A stretch of DNA of 64,000 nucleotides from Meandrina meandrites (Eukaryota; Cnidaria; Anthozoa; Scleractinia; Meandrinidae), in contig OY855903.1 of assembly GCA_963693305.1 (NCBI GenBank), positions 51,979,150 to 52,043,149 on the forward strand. Reading direction: 5' to 3'. Every line of letters starts with the position of its first letter. The stretch's first letter is position 1. A program made the position numbers and the translations under genes. The notes under the pieces were generated by a model that saw nothing but the letters and a program-made list of their open reading frames with translations, ran no database searches and had not been told where the DNA came from. This document shows, piece after piece, positions 38,733 to 51,600 of the stretch.

Positions 38733-39514
38733 GTGCTCAAATTTCTAGAGACGAATAATCACTGATATGTTACTGGTGGACAAGGCAAGCAGAAACTACC
38801 ATTCGATAAATGTTTAGAAAAATATTGGTTATTGTATTACGTTTATTAGTATTAAGTTTTGTTGTTTGGGCTTTCAATGGAAGGTCAAGTGAACAAAATA
38901 GTCATAGAGTCTGCTTTTGACAGCATGGACGTGCCTTTGTTTTTGTTGGTGGTTGTGTATAGTTTAGTTCTTTCTTTGCCTTGTGACCCAGACATGTTTA
39001 GTGTGGTTTGTCTTCAATTGAATGGGATTGGGGTGGTGGCAGAATGTTGTTCTGTGAACAATGTGTATGTTTTAATGTCTCAATGTGTATGCTGTAGATT
39101 AGTTTGAATTTTACGAGAGGGTTACTTACGTCAAATGTATGGCATATTTTTTGCTGGTGAATGTGATCTTGTTTTTTGTTGGCGAATTGCCAGATGAATG
39201 TCAGAATCAAATTGAAGCCGTCTGCAAGAAGCAGAGCAGCCGCAGTTTTATTATCTTAATTTTCTTTGATTGTATTAAGACCAGCTTCATATTCTGTTTT
39301 TAAAAGAAAATGATTTTTTTTCAGTGCTTTAAGTCAGGACACTATGGTTTTACAGGAATTTAAGAAGAATTTCTAAGAGTCGAACAAAGCATATTTCAAT
39401 ATTATAAATTTATTCATACTTGCGTCTTACTCGCTATTTTATTGTCTTATTTCCATATCCATTTTAAGTCGTCAAGAACACACAGAGAGTGAGAGAGAGA
39501 AAGAAAAACGAGTT

Positions 39515-40114
39515 TTAGTTTATATTTTTGTTAGAGAAACTCAGATATTTATAGACAAACAAGGCTCGCTGTTGGTCTTGGTTACGTGGAACTGAAAATG
39601 CTTGAGAACTGGACAGTGTAAATACTAAAAAATCCCTGCCCTTGAGGCATTTTAAACACACTCGTGAACTTGCCTTGCATTGCATACTACAGGATTCTGT
39701 GCAAGTGGTCCTGTCCAAGTAAAAAATAGTATAGCTTTCATTGAACGATGATGTGAATGATGGTGCAAAATCATTAGGCAGAGAGAAATTGATTTGAATT
39801 ACAATCTTCTCGATCGAGAGGGAGAAATATGAGGGACAGTACCCTTTCACAATTCTGTGCAGATATTTCACAACGCATCGTTCATCCAAGCACTTTGTAT
39901 ATTTTCGTTGCAGGGTACCTTGCAATTGCCATTTCGTGTACAGTTCAAAGCTCTTAAAAAATGAAATAGTTCTTTTATAAAATTGCTCGGAGTTTGTTTG
40001 ATTCTGTGCCAAGGGCTCAGAGGATGGCTTTGGAAGAATTGCACAAACAGCCAAACCTAAAATGTTTTGGTTGTGAACTAGTATTGTGAATGTGTCTGTG
40101 CCAAGAAAATGCAA
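39515..40114 (-). other. Unassigned 199-codon open frame antisense to the A1CF-like 3' region
   Basis: This is the longest unexplained open frame in the window, intronless and starting with Met at 40114. The product has 199 residues, is Ser- and Cys-containing, has no signal peptide, membrane segment or motif I can name, and resembles no family I know. It lies 0.8-1.4 kb behind the A1CF/RBM47-like stop, where a long 3' UTR is likely, so it may be a chance frame. No promoter or poly(A) evidence supports it. Confidence 0.15.
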
Positions 40115-42794
40115 ACAACAGCGACTTAGTCAGCTCATGTCAAATATGCACCGAAACATTTTTCCAAGCCTTCCTTTCAGCCCTTTGTCACATCAGTCAA
40201 AATTGAAAGGTTCCGTTCTGGTGTGAATTCACTTTGTTTATAAGATGTTTATTCTAATACCGCTGTACAACATGAAAGAAACAAAATCACCAGACGGGAG
40301 CGAGCGGATTGGAGTCGGGGGAAGTCTTTGAAATCTCCCATTTCACGTGCCGAATTTTAAGTTCCAATGAAGATGCCAACACAGAGAGACACGTCTATTT
40401 ACAATTTGCCAAGAAACTGTAACAAACGGTGCCGATCCACAGAGCCTGATTTTAATGACCAGGATAGTCGAATGAACGTTAATTACATTTATTAGGTGAT
40501 ACAATGGTTAATTGTTTTAATGAGTTACTGTTAGGAAAATTTATGGGTAAGAGAAAAGGATGGGTGCATGTTAGGCGGGTGCTGAAACTCGCGCGACAGT
40601 GATTTTTCTTCCTGGGCAAACTTTGGTGCGTTCTGGTTCGTTTCTTGATGTTGGCTTTTGTTCTTAAAACTTTCGGGGTCTCTACTCAAGCGTGGAGACT
40701 TTTTTGTTAAATACGTTGTATCTTGACCAAACTGAGAATATCGGTACTTTCTTGCCCATCTTTTTAATTTCAATGCGCGAGTTTCCGCTGTGCCTAATCA
40801 AGTACGAACTTCGAGGGGATCTAGAATGAAAACGTAGCTGGATAACAAATGTTAGCGACATTTAGAAAGTTGCGTAGCTTGCGGCAGAACGACAACCGAG
40901 CCAAGCCGTTTGTTATCTTACAGGGTTGGTTAGGTTAATAAATAAATAAACAAATAAATATAAATGTAGTATAATTATAGAGCAAATAACGGTACAATAA
41001 GCCACCAATAAAATCCCACACATGGTACCGGCTATCGACTGCGTGTCTTGATCACATGCCTGGGGCGGGAGGGGGGATGTGGAGGGGAGGGGAGGGGAGG
41101 GGGACCTAACGGAAGCTGAATTGCGCTTGATCCTCTTCCGTTAAAATAGGCAATCCAGATATTCATTATGGTAAGAAAAATCGTGTGCCATTTCTGATTG
41201 CCTTGTCGCTGATAGAACTTCATTCAAAGGTGATTTCACTTCTGTTAGTAACTGGCCACATACTCGGCGAGAATTCTCCAGACGGACAGGCTGTTTGAAA
41301 ACAGTGAAATTGCACAGCCAATTTAAAACGATAGACCCTAAACACAATTGCAATACCCTGTTCACTGGGACACCTGTGTAATTGGATATCCGAATCAGTA
41401 AATTTGAGCACGAACGCGGAAAATTTGGCCAAAATTTGCACTCGCTCAAAGGCTGAGGGGTTGATGTCTCTAACAGAGGCTGTGTTCAAATTTGCAGTGA
41501 TTTAATTCTCGATGATGTGGTAGCAGAAGCGAAGCATGAAAAAAAATAGATTATAAAACTATTGCAAGCTAAGAAATTTTCGTTTCTTCTATTCTTGGTT
41601 TTCATGTTACGTCATAAAATTCTGAAATCAAAATTTAATAGGCCTGCTAAACTTTTGATATCACTAGGTGTAAGATAAACTAAAAATATATCTTTTCGCA
41701 AATTTCCAGCTTGGTTGTGCCCTTCGTTTTAAAAACAGAGCATTTTGAATATTCGAGTTCTCCGCCGTATGTGATATCAAGCTGAGTGCCGTGACAAAGT
41801 TGTTTTGATTCAAAAAAGGCCTTTCCTTTCCATTTTTGCATATCGAACATTCCCAATGTACTAAGTGCTGTTTATGTGAAAGTGTAATAGATCATGAGCC
41901 AAAAGTAGTCGCTATTAATAGGAAAATTAAGTTCCAGATGGTTTCTCTGACTCACGGCGGCCATGTTTGTGCCCCTCGGAAGGACACAAATATGGCGTCT
42001 CCATACTGAGCTTTATAAATTTGCGTGGAAAGTTTCGGCAAATAACTCGCAAACGGTGCACCGCACAGATCTGAGATTTGGACAAATCGTTTATCTATTT
42101 ATCTTCTATAATATCTGAAATTCATAGCTTCTGTCGTTGAATGGTTTCGATTTTATTTTTTTATTGCGTGACAGTGAAAACCACCAATTAAAAATCTTAA
42201 TTTTCAATTGTTGCGAGTATCAAAAAGCGTTTTCTTTCAACCCTCTTACCTTAGCTTTAGGGACTATGTAATGCTGAAATTTCGTTCCTTACTCTTTTCG
42301 ACGAAACCTTCCATTATATCGCCACTTCTCTGTGCTTTCAAGTCATATGATAACTAAATTTATCCAAAAGAGCTGATGTTTACAACTTTCCCATTACAGC
42401 GGCCATTTTAAATTTCTGCGCGCATGTTGGAGTGACGTCACAGTGGGTAATGAAAACTGACGTCAATCTCGTTGTCAGAGCCCGCTATTCTTTTGGTCAG
42501 CAAACCTAACAGTCCATATGGCACACAGAATGCTATGTTTTTGCAAAATTCATCCCCGTACTAACAACATTGTTTATGCTGGGTTTCAAGGTTGTGGAGC
42601 TTTTCTGTGCGCTTTTATGAGCGTTTTTGCAGTTTTCGCGCGCTATGCATTATAGGTAAATGTACCAGTCGCCATCTTTTTGCGTACGGTGGATTGCATT
42701 GCGCATCCTTGCTGCGCATGAGTTTTCGCAATATTATCGCTTTTCTTCTAGGTTAAGCTCAGAAGAGAAATAAATAATGGTCATTTTCTTCTAA

Positions 42795-43300
42795 ACGAGC
42801 ACGGTGACCCCCATTTTTTAATGCATAAATTTAAAAGACATCCGGTTGACTACAATATATCGCAATTTAAAGAAAAGTTTACTCTACTTTGAGATATTTT
42901 TATTTCAATGCTTTCAAAAGTACGTTTTGAGGTAGTGCTGCTTACGCACGCGCGCAGCAAAATCTTTAATTTCTTTAATAACTTTAATTCCAGTTTAATT
43001 AAAATGGTTGATTATGTAAGATTAAAGTCTATTTCGTTGAACTGCTTCGATACTTTAACGCAAGAAATGATTTTGTCTAGAAATGATAGTTCCCTGTTCG
43101 GATTATGAGCGTTCCTGTATGAACCTCGTGGGTCATATGTTTACTATAATAGCCATCCAGGTTGCACAAAAACGAGCACGGTGACCCCCATTTTTTATTG
43201 CATTTTTGTAACGCTCATAACATAGTTATGAACTGGACCAAGTCTTAGAAAATTCTAAATACTCCTTCTTTTTCAGTGGAATCACCTTAAGCCACGGGAT
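42795..43300. repeat. Two fragments of the CGGTGACCCCCATTTTTTA repeat family
   Basis: The word ACGAGCACGGTGACCCCCAT occurs at about 42798 and again at about 43171 in the same orientation, followed by poly-T and an AT-rich tract. The same core lies twice in the palindrome at 14531-15202. The right fragment is followed at 43284-43297 by ATCACCTTAAGCCAC, resembling that family's terminal CCTTAAGGTGGCT. Confidence 0.6.
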
Positions 43301-43512
43301 TGCCAAAGCCGATTTCAAACTCCGCGATTCGCGGATTTCCAGTTGTTTCACTCAAATCAGACATTGGATCCAGGCTAGCCTCTATACATACAAAATGCGG
43401 GCTTCAGGGATAAGACTGAGATGCCGTGAAAATATAAAGATGTTTAAACAAGCAAGCAACCGTGGACGATGATCCTACTGGTATACGTTGGATCAATAAT
43501 GATGTGATCGGT

Positions 43513-43611
43513 GCAGAGACCGATACAACGTGGTACCTGAAGAAGGCTGGTTTGGCCAGCCGAAATATAGAACACAAATTTAAAACCTTTCTACGTTGTA
43601 TCGGTCTCTGC
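43513..43611. repeat. Perfect 18-bp inverted repeat
   Basis: GCAGAGACCGATACAACG (43513-43530) is exactly inverted at 43594-43611. The loop holds a smaller inverted pair (GGCTGGTTTGGCCAGCC). It is probably a small non-autonomous element. Confidence 0.8.
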
Positions 43612-43857
43612 TTTTTTATAGTCAGTGTATAGTCTTCAAAATATAAAGTAATTTATTTCCACTGGAAATTCAAAGCATATGTATATACGTTTTCCGCGAT
43701 TTTTTCGAGTGAGAGGTACACGAGTGGGTTTTGGGAGTACAAGAACGCTAAGGGATGTTTTCCAAAGCTTTTAGGAGTTCTCCCAAACTTTTATGAGTTT
43801 TTCTAACAGATATTGCTTATAGCGATGATCAAAATAGGAAAACATAAGCAAGTATCG

Positions 43858-44200
43858 TTCGCGACTATCATAGCTTTGTCGACTCTTGTAACTTTACTAA
43901 TAAAGCTATTTCGAATACTTTTTGAAGTGGAAATGCATACACGGCAAAATTATGCCATTTCGGCCGCCCAGTTTCGAAAGCGAAGGTAATTTGTCAAAAA
44001 TATTTTCGTCCTGGTAACCGGGCTGAAGTGTTCATCCCAGTTACCGAGATCTCGGTTTCTACAACCGAGATCTCGGCAACCAGACGATCTCTTATGATAT
44101 GATCTCTTATGATTTTGGCAAAGAAAATCGGAGTGCTATGGGGGGAAATCTCGGAAACCGGGCCAGCCCGACCAGGCTCAAATGATGAGGCCCTAAGAGG
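43858..44200. mobile_element. MITE-like element, left-truncated copy of the 12777 family
   Basis: From ATCATAGCTTTGTCGACTCT onwards the sequence follows the right three quarters of the element at 12777-13229 in the same orientation, including AAATTATGCCATTT, GGTAACCGGGCTG and the terminal GGCCCTAAG. The left end is missing. Confidence 0.7.
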
Positions 44201-44214
44201 GTTACCCCAGCGCT

Positions 44215-44516
44215 CGCACATTTTTTTTTTCAACGTGTTTACAAGGCAGCTAGGGTTACTCACTAGGGTAATCCTATCTGAGCGCTAGCTGCATTGTAAA
44301 CTGGGGACAACTCACCTACTCGGGAGAACTTTTTACTGGTTTCCAGACCCTTTGAATGTTATAAGCGATGCTTGATAACCGCATGCTGTTACCAAGCATA
44401 TGACGTTGTCCTGTGGTGTTAGGGTAGCCATTCCTGTAAAAATTTGCTTTTAAACCCGGGCTATCTCTAACCCTCCTGCTAGAGTAACCCTAGCACTTCT
44501 TACTTGTAAACAGGGT
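44215..44516. mobile_element. MITE-like element with GTTTACAAG / GCTAGGGTTAC ends
   Basis: GTTTACAAGGCAGCTAGGGT near the left end is mirrored by the complement of GAGTAACCCTAGCACTTCTT and ACTTGTAAACAGGGTC near the right end. A smaller inverted pair (CGCTAGCTG / CAGCTAG) lies inside. It directly abuts the element at 43858-44200. Confidence 0.6.
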
Positions 44517-44996
44517 CTAAAGGACTGCATGCCCAAACAACGGCGCGACTTCGGCGCGCGATGATGCAGGCTTGATCCCAGGCTCTCTCCCCTTGCTCCT
44601 TGTTCAAAACGGATCGAATAGTCGCAATTGTTTTAGAAGGCACTGAGGGATTCAGTCCAAACCAACAACGTTGTGAAATTTTAATCCAGAAATAATTTTC
44701 CCTAGCAAATGGAACACAATGGGAAACCCAATCAGATTTGTGGTTTTCCGGTAGAACAAAATAAGTAAAAAAAGGAACCAGAAGATTAAGTAAGGATAAA
44801 ATCAATAAATTAATTTGAAAATTTCTGTTCAAGCTCACCAGACCTACAAGGCACCTCGTCGCGTTCGGTTGAAAACAGGTGTTTATTAGACTAATTTGTG
44901 AATAACAGCAATCGTTTAGCGTTATTTTTAGTGAGCGTTTGGCTCAATCTGAAATTTCCATACATTTTTAACCAATAATTCATATTTTTAAAAAGT

Positions 44997-45160
44997 CATA
45001 TTCGTATTCTTAGTATGGGTCTGGGATTAGCTTGTAATGGAGGCTAAATAATGCGCGGGAATATCATTAAAAAGAGCTTCATATGATTTGCATTTGAAAA
45101 GGTTCCCCGCATTAGCCTCGGCATTGCAAGCTAGTTCCAGTCCAATACCGAGAATATGAA
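44997..45160. mobile_element. Short foldback element
   Basis: CATATTCGTATTCTTAGTAT and GGGATTAGCTTGTAATGGAG on the left are mirrored on the right by the complements of GAGGCATTGCAAGCTAGTTC-like sequence and ACCGAGAATATGAATATGG. Nearly the whole 164 bp folds into one imperfect hairpin. Confidence 0.65.
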
Positions 45161-45653
45161 TATGGTCTTCTCTTGGCCTTCAGCTTGCACTTCACCCCGC
45201 TAACAAGCCTTTCTAAGTTCCTGTGGGGGGACGGGGTGGTGATGGTGGTGGGATGTGGGAGTTCATAGAGAGTCTCCTCGCAATGTACTGGCTTGTTGTC
45301 TACTCTTTACAATACCTAGCTCTTCTACTACAGGGTAGTCACTTTGCAATGTACAAGTAAGGCGTCGGTCTAAAATCTTCAGACAGGGACTCCAAAGAAT
45401 TGATCAAAAACTATGGAAGAGCACAAACTCTGATATGAATGAAATAGGGAAGATTAAAACCCTGAGATGTTGCTCTTCCGCCTCTTGATCAGCCACCAAC
45501 TCAGAAGTCCCCTCCAGATGGCGACGCTTGGACAAAAAGCCGCCATTTTGCATTTGAATGTTGCGGGGAATCTGGGGATAACTGCAGGCATCAAGACGCT
45601 ATCAAACGTGGCGGGTACGTTCTTGTTTTGAAAAGGAATACGTTTCGTCTCCT

Positions 45654-48600
45654 TTATAGCCATTCGGTTGTCATCCATGCCCGCTGTCTTCCTGAGAACA
45701 TCGTACTTTCAGCTTGGTCATGAAATCCTTGGTTTTGATTTCCGTCAGTCTTTGCTGCATCAGGAACTGTAAATGGATCAGAAAGTTAAGAAAAGTTCAT
45801 GAACTGACTAATGTCCACAAACATCCTGTTGTGCCGGCGACAAACTCTTTTTTAACCTCTTGTTGAAGTATTTGCGAAAAATTGACTTTGCCCAAACCCT
45901 TTACTTGGGGTTAAGATGGTAAAGGCCGTCTTTGTCAATCCTTTGAGGTGCATTTGATTGCGACAAAGTCCGTCTTTGAATGTGATGAAAGCTAATACGC
46001 CTTGACGTCTATCAAAAGTGTGACAAAGGTACCAGTTTTCGCGTTCATGTAATGTCCCCTTAACCATTTACTTACCTATTTGTGTTTGTGGAGCAGTGTG
46101 TCTTCGTGCCGCATGTCTTTCAGTAAGTTCTGCTTGTTCCTTGAGAGACGCAGAATTCCGCTTACATAACGTACTAATTATAGCTTCTTTAACCTATCAA
46201 GACAATGAAAAAAAGTACGTGACAGCTCATGGTCTAAAAATGACACAGTAACCGTTATCTTTGTAAGTTTTATTATAAAAATCTTAGTATCCATGATCTT
46301 GAGCATACGCCCTATATATACGAGATTTAAGAAAATCCGGATTGTGAATTGGACTGGAAAAATCACGTATTCCTTTCGGGTATCGTCTTGCTTATGTCAC
46401 CCAGTTGTGATTTTAGGCGTCTTCTTACACCCCAATCCATGTCTTTATTCCCTATCGAGTTTAGTTTTTTTAAAGATTTTGCAAAATAGGCGTTTACAAT
46501 TTGGCGAGGAATTGACTGGGGGGTAATGTGTTGTATTTTCTTTGAAAATGAAAATACAACTCCAAGTAAAGCGAAAAGAAGCTGAGCGTTTACTCCAAAG
46601 AAACATCACATTTCTCGCTACAGTTTTTCTACCAATTCAATAATTCCTCTTGGGAGAACTTGGGTTTTAATCAAAACGTTGGCAACAGCAAAACTGACTT
46701 TAGAGAGATAACTCACCGCATCGTCAAGAATGCAGAAGTTGATGAATATAAAAAATCCTTGCAAGCTGTTCATGATGGTAAACACATAATGAAACACAAC
46801 AGTAGATGAAACAAACGTGATAAGGCCGAAAGACCACGTGACACCCAACACTGGCAGCAGCATCGCAGAGCGTCTGAGCCACGCCTTCACGTGCTTGCCA
46901 CGTGTCTTGTTTTCTTTGAACTTTGTAACTCTGCTTATTCGACGCAGCAAGAAAATAAACAAAACAGTGTTTATCTGAAAAGCAGATAAATGAACATTAG
47001 ATGACTTGATGTCCATTTGATCCATAAATCTGCTCGAAACTTGACTTCTGAGTTAAGTGCTAGTTCACAGTTTGAAAACGTGCAGAATTAAGACCTGGAT
47101 AAACCAGAAAATCTTATTGGGGAAATATTGCTGCGCATGCCACTGTTCTGTCCAATCTCCAATCTACGCATGAGGAACAGGAGAGGATTTTCTAAGAGAA
47201 GGATCCCCCTATACACGGCCCCCGGGTATCTTCCCATGATGACTTCTTGAACTCTATTATTAATTTTCAGACAGAACTAGGCTATTTTAGAACGTTCACC
47301 CGATTGGTCAGTTCAAATGACGTAATTTACTGTTAGAAAAACTCGGAGACATTTGTTTTCGCAACGTTTCCAGTTAAAGGAGCTCTGTCACGGGGATTTC
47401 GCAGATTTTTGGTCTAAACCGTTCTAAAATTAGTGGTAGGCAACTTAACCTATAAAAATCATTATCTTTTTTATAGACGGGCGGAAACAACTTGAAAAGT
47501 TTAGCTAAACCTTTCAAGTTGTAATCCATTTCCATCGTAGCTATCTGCAGCCAAAGATTCTTGTTAACAGTTTCGGTGCTCTAAAAATAGCAATTGTTAA
47601 TAAAAATGGACTATTATTTTTTGGTTTCCTTCGACACAAATATATATTTTGGCTGTTCAAATATCTGTTAAAATCCGTGACAAAGCCCCTTTAAACAACT
47701 TAGTTCCAGAATTAACAACTTATTCCAGTTAAGACAAGCGCCAAGTGAAGAAATTAGTGATTGGTCATAACACAGCTCTTTTGCATTTGTTAGTCCTTTG
47801 TTTATTTCCGTTTTCAATCAGTCTTGTCCAATTTTAAGTATCAGTTATCGCAATCAATACCTTTCTTTATTTACTGTGAACGAAATTGTAATATAGAGTA
47901 AAAAATTGTATAATAGGTAGGCATAAACTACAAAGCCTTCGCCTCGTGCCCAAAATTGCCTCGCGTATGTGTTGGCGTGATGATATCATTGCTATGTACT
48001 CATGAAGCTTACTCACAAATATAATTATCGCCACTGGACCAACAAACGCCCAGTATAGGATCCCCTGCTCTATTGTTAACCAGCAGTTGCTCGCTGCATA
48101 AGTCTTGGTACGAGTTACTACTAAGGAAACGGCCACTATAAGCAGAGGGAAACCTGGAACGAACAAAGATTAAAAATGGTGAAGGCCGGGTTTATTTTGT
48201 GGACGTAAACAAAGTCATTACTAGAAATAACACGCAAACTGCGGTGATAAACATCACGAACAAACGCATTGTTGGAAAAGAATTATTCTTTTTTTACTTG
48301 ACGTTTCGTATGCTTCTACGTACGTCTTCCGAAGTGAAGTAAAAAGGTATAAGTTTTTTCCAAAAATGCGTTTGTTCGTAATGTTTATCAACGCAGTTTG
48401 AGTGTTATTTCTAGTTAAGCTACGATGACCTAAGAAAAAGAGTTTTTATAAAGTCATTACTGTTTCTGAAGGATTTCCTGTGCTGCATGCGTCGATACAC
48501 TTGATACACATAGCTGATTATTAACTGGAAGTTGATGAAGGTCAATAAACCGTCGTAGCAAATTTTGAAAAGATGACTTTTCGAGCGTTAGCTCTTCGTC

Positions 48601-51600
48601 CGGGCAAAATGCACAATCGTCGAAGCAAACATTCTCGTCAACAGAGTTGCCTGTTCTTCTTAGCCGGAGGGATCTGGGTCACGAGGAACAAGTGGCTCTG
48701 GAGAATTTTAATTTTCTTTGTTCCTCGTGCCCGAGGCTCCGCGAGCTTAGGGGGACAGGCGGAGCGAAGTGAGATATCGTCGAAAAAAATCTTTTTTCTC
48801 AGACGAATTTCTTACGCTCGAAACGTTTATATTTCAAAATTTCCAACGGCAGTTTATCTTTATCAACTTTGTAAGGCGTAAGGCGAGAACGTTTTGTCTT
48901 ACCCCATCCTAAAGCGTAGAACCACTTCATCTTTGGTTTGAGTTTTTCTTTCATTTCAACTTTTATTATCAGGAAGTAGAAAATAGCTCCATGGCTTAGC
49001 ATCCAAGAGAACATGCACAGCAAGGCATAGTGGAGCAACACGGCAGTGACTGTACAAAATACCTAGAGAAAAAATAGCGCTTGTCACAAATGGATGACGC
49101 GGATAATTTTCCTTTACGGTCGATGCCATCATTGGTAACCAAGCTTTTCGGAATGGACGATGTTCTATCTGCTCTAGTTTAGGCCTGGGTTAGGTCGAAA
49201 CTGTGCTTTGATTATTAGATGAAATAAGGCCTTAATAAGGTGATTATCAAATCTAATACCCCATTCACACTAAAGCTTAAACATGTTTAAATGTTGTTTA
49301 GTTAAACACGGTTTAAAATTGTTTTCTTCATGGAAGTTGCTGACTGATGTTTATCGACTTCAAATTTAGCACAATGAAAGCACAAGTTAGAGCATACTTG
49401 AACCCTATGTAAAATTTAGTCTGTCAGTTGTCTGTTGCTGATTTTCATTTTATTAAACCTCGTTTAACTAAACATGTTTTGTTGGTGTGAATCAGGTATA
49501 AGTTAGATTCTCGCTTTGGTTAGGGATTGGGTCATGTGTTATAGATGTAACATTTAAGAAAGTCAACTTCGATACAATTAAATTTTTCGGGGGTTGACGG
49601 ATCAACGTGGTGGTCAGGTGGTGAGAGACGGATGCTAGGTGACGTGCAGTTTTCCTTTTTCTTTTAGAAGAAAAATTTAGATGAGAGTGAAAACATTTCT
49701 AAGGCTGCTAAAATGGCATCGACAGTTTACGGAAGGGAATCGTTACTGCACTGGACTCCATATTAAGTGGTTCGGATTTAGCCCTGGCCTGATTTCTATG
49801 CTGTGTTCTTGGGCAAGACACTTTACTCTCACAGTGCCTTTATCCACCCATGTGTATATCAAATGGGTACCGGCAAACCATTAGGGAAACCTTACACAGC
49901 GGGAGTAGGTTGCAAAGGACAAGGGTGCATCCTATCGAGGTAAAAATGGCAAGAATTTAAAGTGCCCATAACGTCAATTTTTTTTCTTAACTCGGCTGAT
50001 TCTTCATAACACCCAATTAACTTTTTCGAAAAAAATTTCCGATTTGCATAAAACGCAATTCAAATTCAATTTTGCCGCCATTTTGGTCCACCATTCGCAC
50101 CAGTCTTCTTCGGTTTGAAGTGAGTAGTGACGTAGGTTCAGGAACACGTGATTTGAATCTTGACTTATCTGACTTGTAAACAAGTGGGAATTTTGCTTCA
50201 GAGTCTACATTAAGTTTAAAATTTCGGAAAGTTGCGTTACCGCTCTTTGTAACAACGTTAATGATCCAGAAAACAACATCAGTCTATGCAAATTCCTGAA
50301 TCTACGTCATTTTTGAGCACGTTATTCTTGTGATCAGCGGCAGGGGTCGACCGCAAGAAAATAGAATTTTGACATTTTTAAAAATTCATGAAAAAATGCA
50401 TTTAATCCAAATCGAAAAATTTTTCCGCAGAAGTTCATTGGGTGAAATGTAGAATCAGCTGAGAAATAAAAAAATTTCTTGAAGTCATTTCATCCTGGTG
50501 ATGAGTTTCAAGTTAGATAATCCTTATAATTAATTACCTGATGCTTTTGTGCGTAATCAGCGAGAATGATTAAAACACAAGACGCGGCAATAGCAACACA
50601 CAAGTTAAGTAACACTGTCACTCGGGCGCTCCTCACTTGTTTCCAGCACAACAGGATCACTACAAAGGTCAGCAGTAGAAACAGCAGCGAGCATGCGCAA
50701 CCTGCTGTGGAAATGTATTTGAGGTATGGTTGATGACGAGCTTCCACCTAAAATGGAATATACGAACAAACCGGTTATACAGGATTTACCAGAAAAAAAA
50801 CCCTGGATGAACTGAAGCTCCATTACGTGTATATAGCAGGTACTTTCCAACAGAGATGCGCTTACGACTGGTCACGCGCTCGTCACGCAATCATTCAAAG
50901 AGTGCGTGACTAAAAAAGAAAACGTCCACGTAGTTGCTACATGATAGGCGGAGCGGGCATTAAAAAGGTTTCAAGAAAACGTAGAAAGGGTGAGAACTGG
51001 CAGCTGTACAATGTATGTGGGAAATAAAGAAAAAGCACAAAACAGGGGGCATTACATTGATGCATTGTAAAATTCTCACAACTGATATTAAAAGCAAAGT
51101 AAGGCTATAAGAAAGGAGAATAATATATTGAAAGGGTTGTTACATACACAAAGATCTTCTTACCGGTCTGTTATTCATTAAAACCGAGAAGATCGTCAGG
51201 TGGTCACACTCGCACGTGGTCACGCGGGCGTTTGATTCGTCTTCCACGCGCACGCAGCCACGTGTAAGCCATGTTCGTTGCGATTGTCCAATTTCCCAGA
51301 ACACACACTCTTCAATCGAATCAGTACTCTGCAATGAATACGAATGTACATTAATCAGGCTATGGAAGAGCTAATGACTTAGATTTGTTTACGAATTGAC
51401 TGACTGACTGACTGGCTGACTGGCTGACTGGCTAACTGACTGTCTGACTGACGAACTGACTGTCTGAAAAACTGACTGTCTGTCTGGCTGACTAAATACC
51501 CGACTGCCTGACTAACTGGATAATGACATCTACACAATATACGAGCACCTAATCTGTACTGCCCCTTTTGGTATTGATAGCAACTGATTCCTTTTTTGCC

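Larger units (their letters stand above)
38733..45653. other. 3' UTR and gene-poor region between the convergent A1CF-like and GPCR genes
   Basis: The first part (to about 39430 or beyond) is probably 3' UTR of the A1CF/RBM47-like gene. No AATAAA lies close behind the stop; candidates occur only near 40936-40960 and 41006. The rest holds repeats: G-rich pentamer repeats (41070-41102), fragments of the 14531 family (42800-43300), hairpins and MITEs from 43490 to 45160. No recognisable gene is present. The two flanking genes converge on this region. Confidence 0.5.

Noticed and set aside
45454..45678. 74-codon minus-strand frame overlapping the GPCR end
   Set aside because: It is an out-of-frame shadow: the real last GPCR exon (45766-45654) uses another frame and stops at 45654.
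46618..46716. Apparent continuation of the GPCR 7TM exon to a stop at 46618
   Set aside because: A strong donor (GCG/GTGAGT) ends the exon at 46717, and two downstream exons continue in phase with a plausible cytoplasmic tail.
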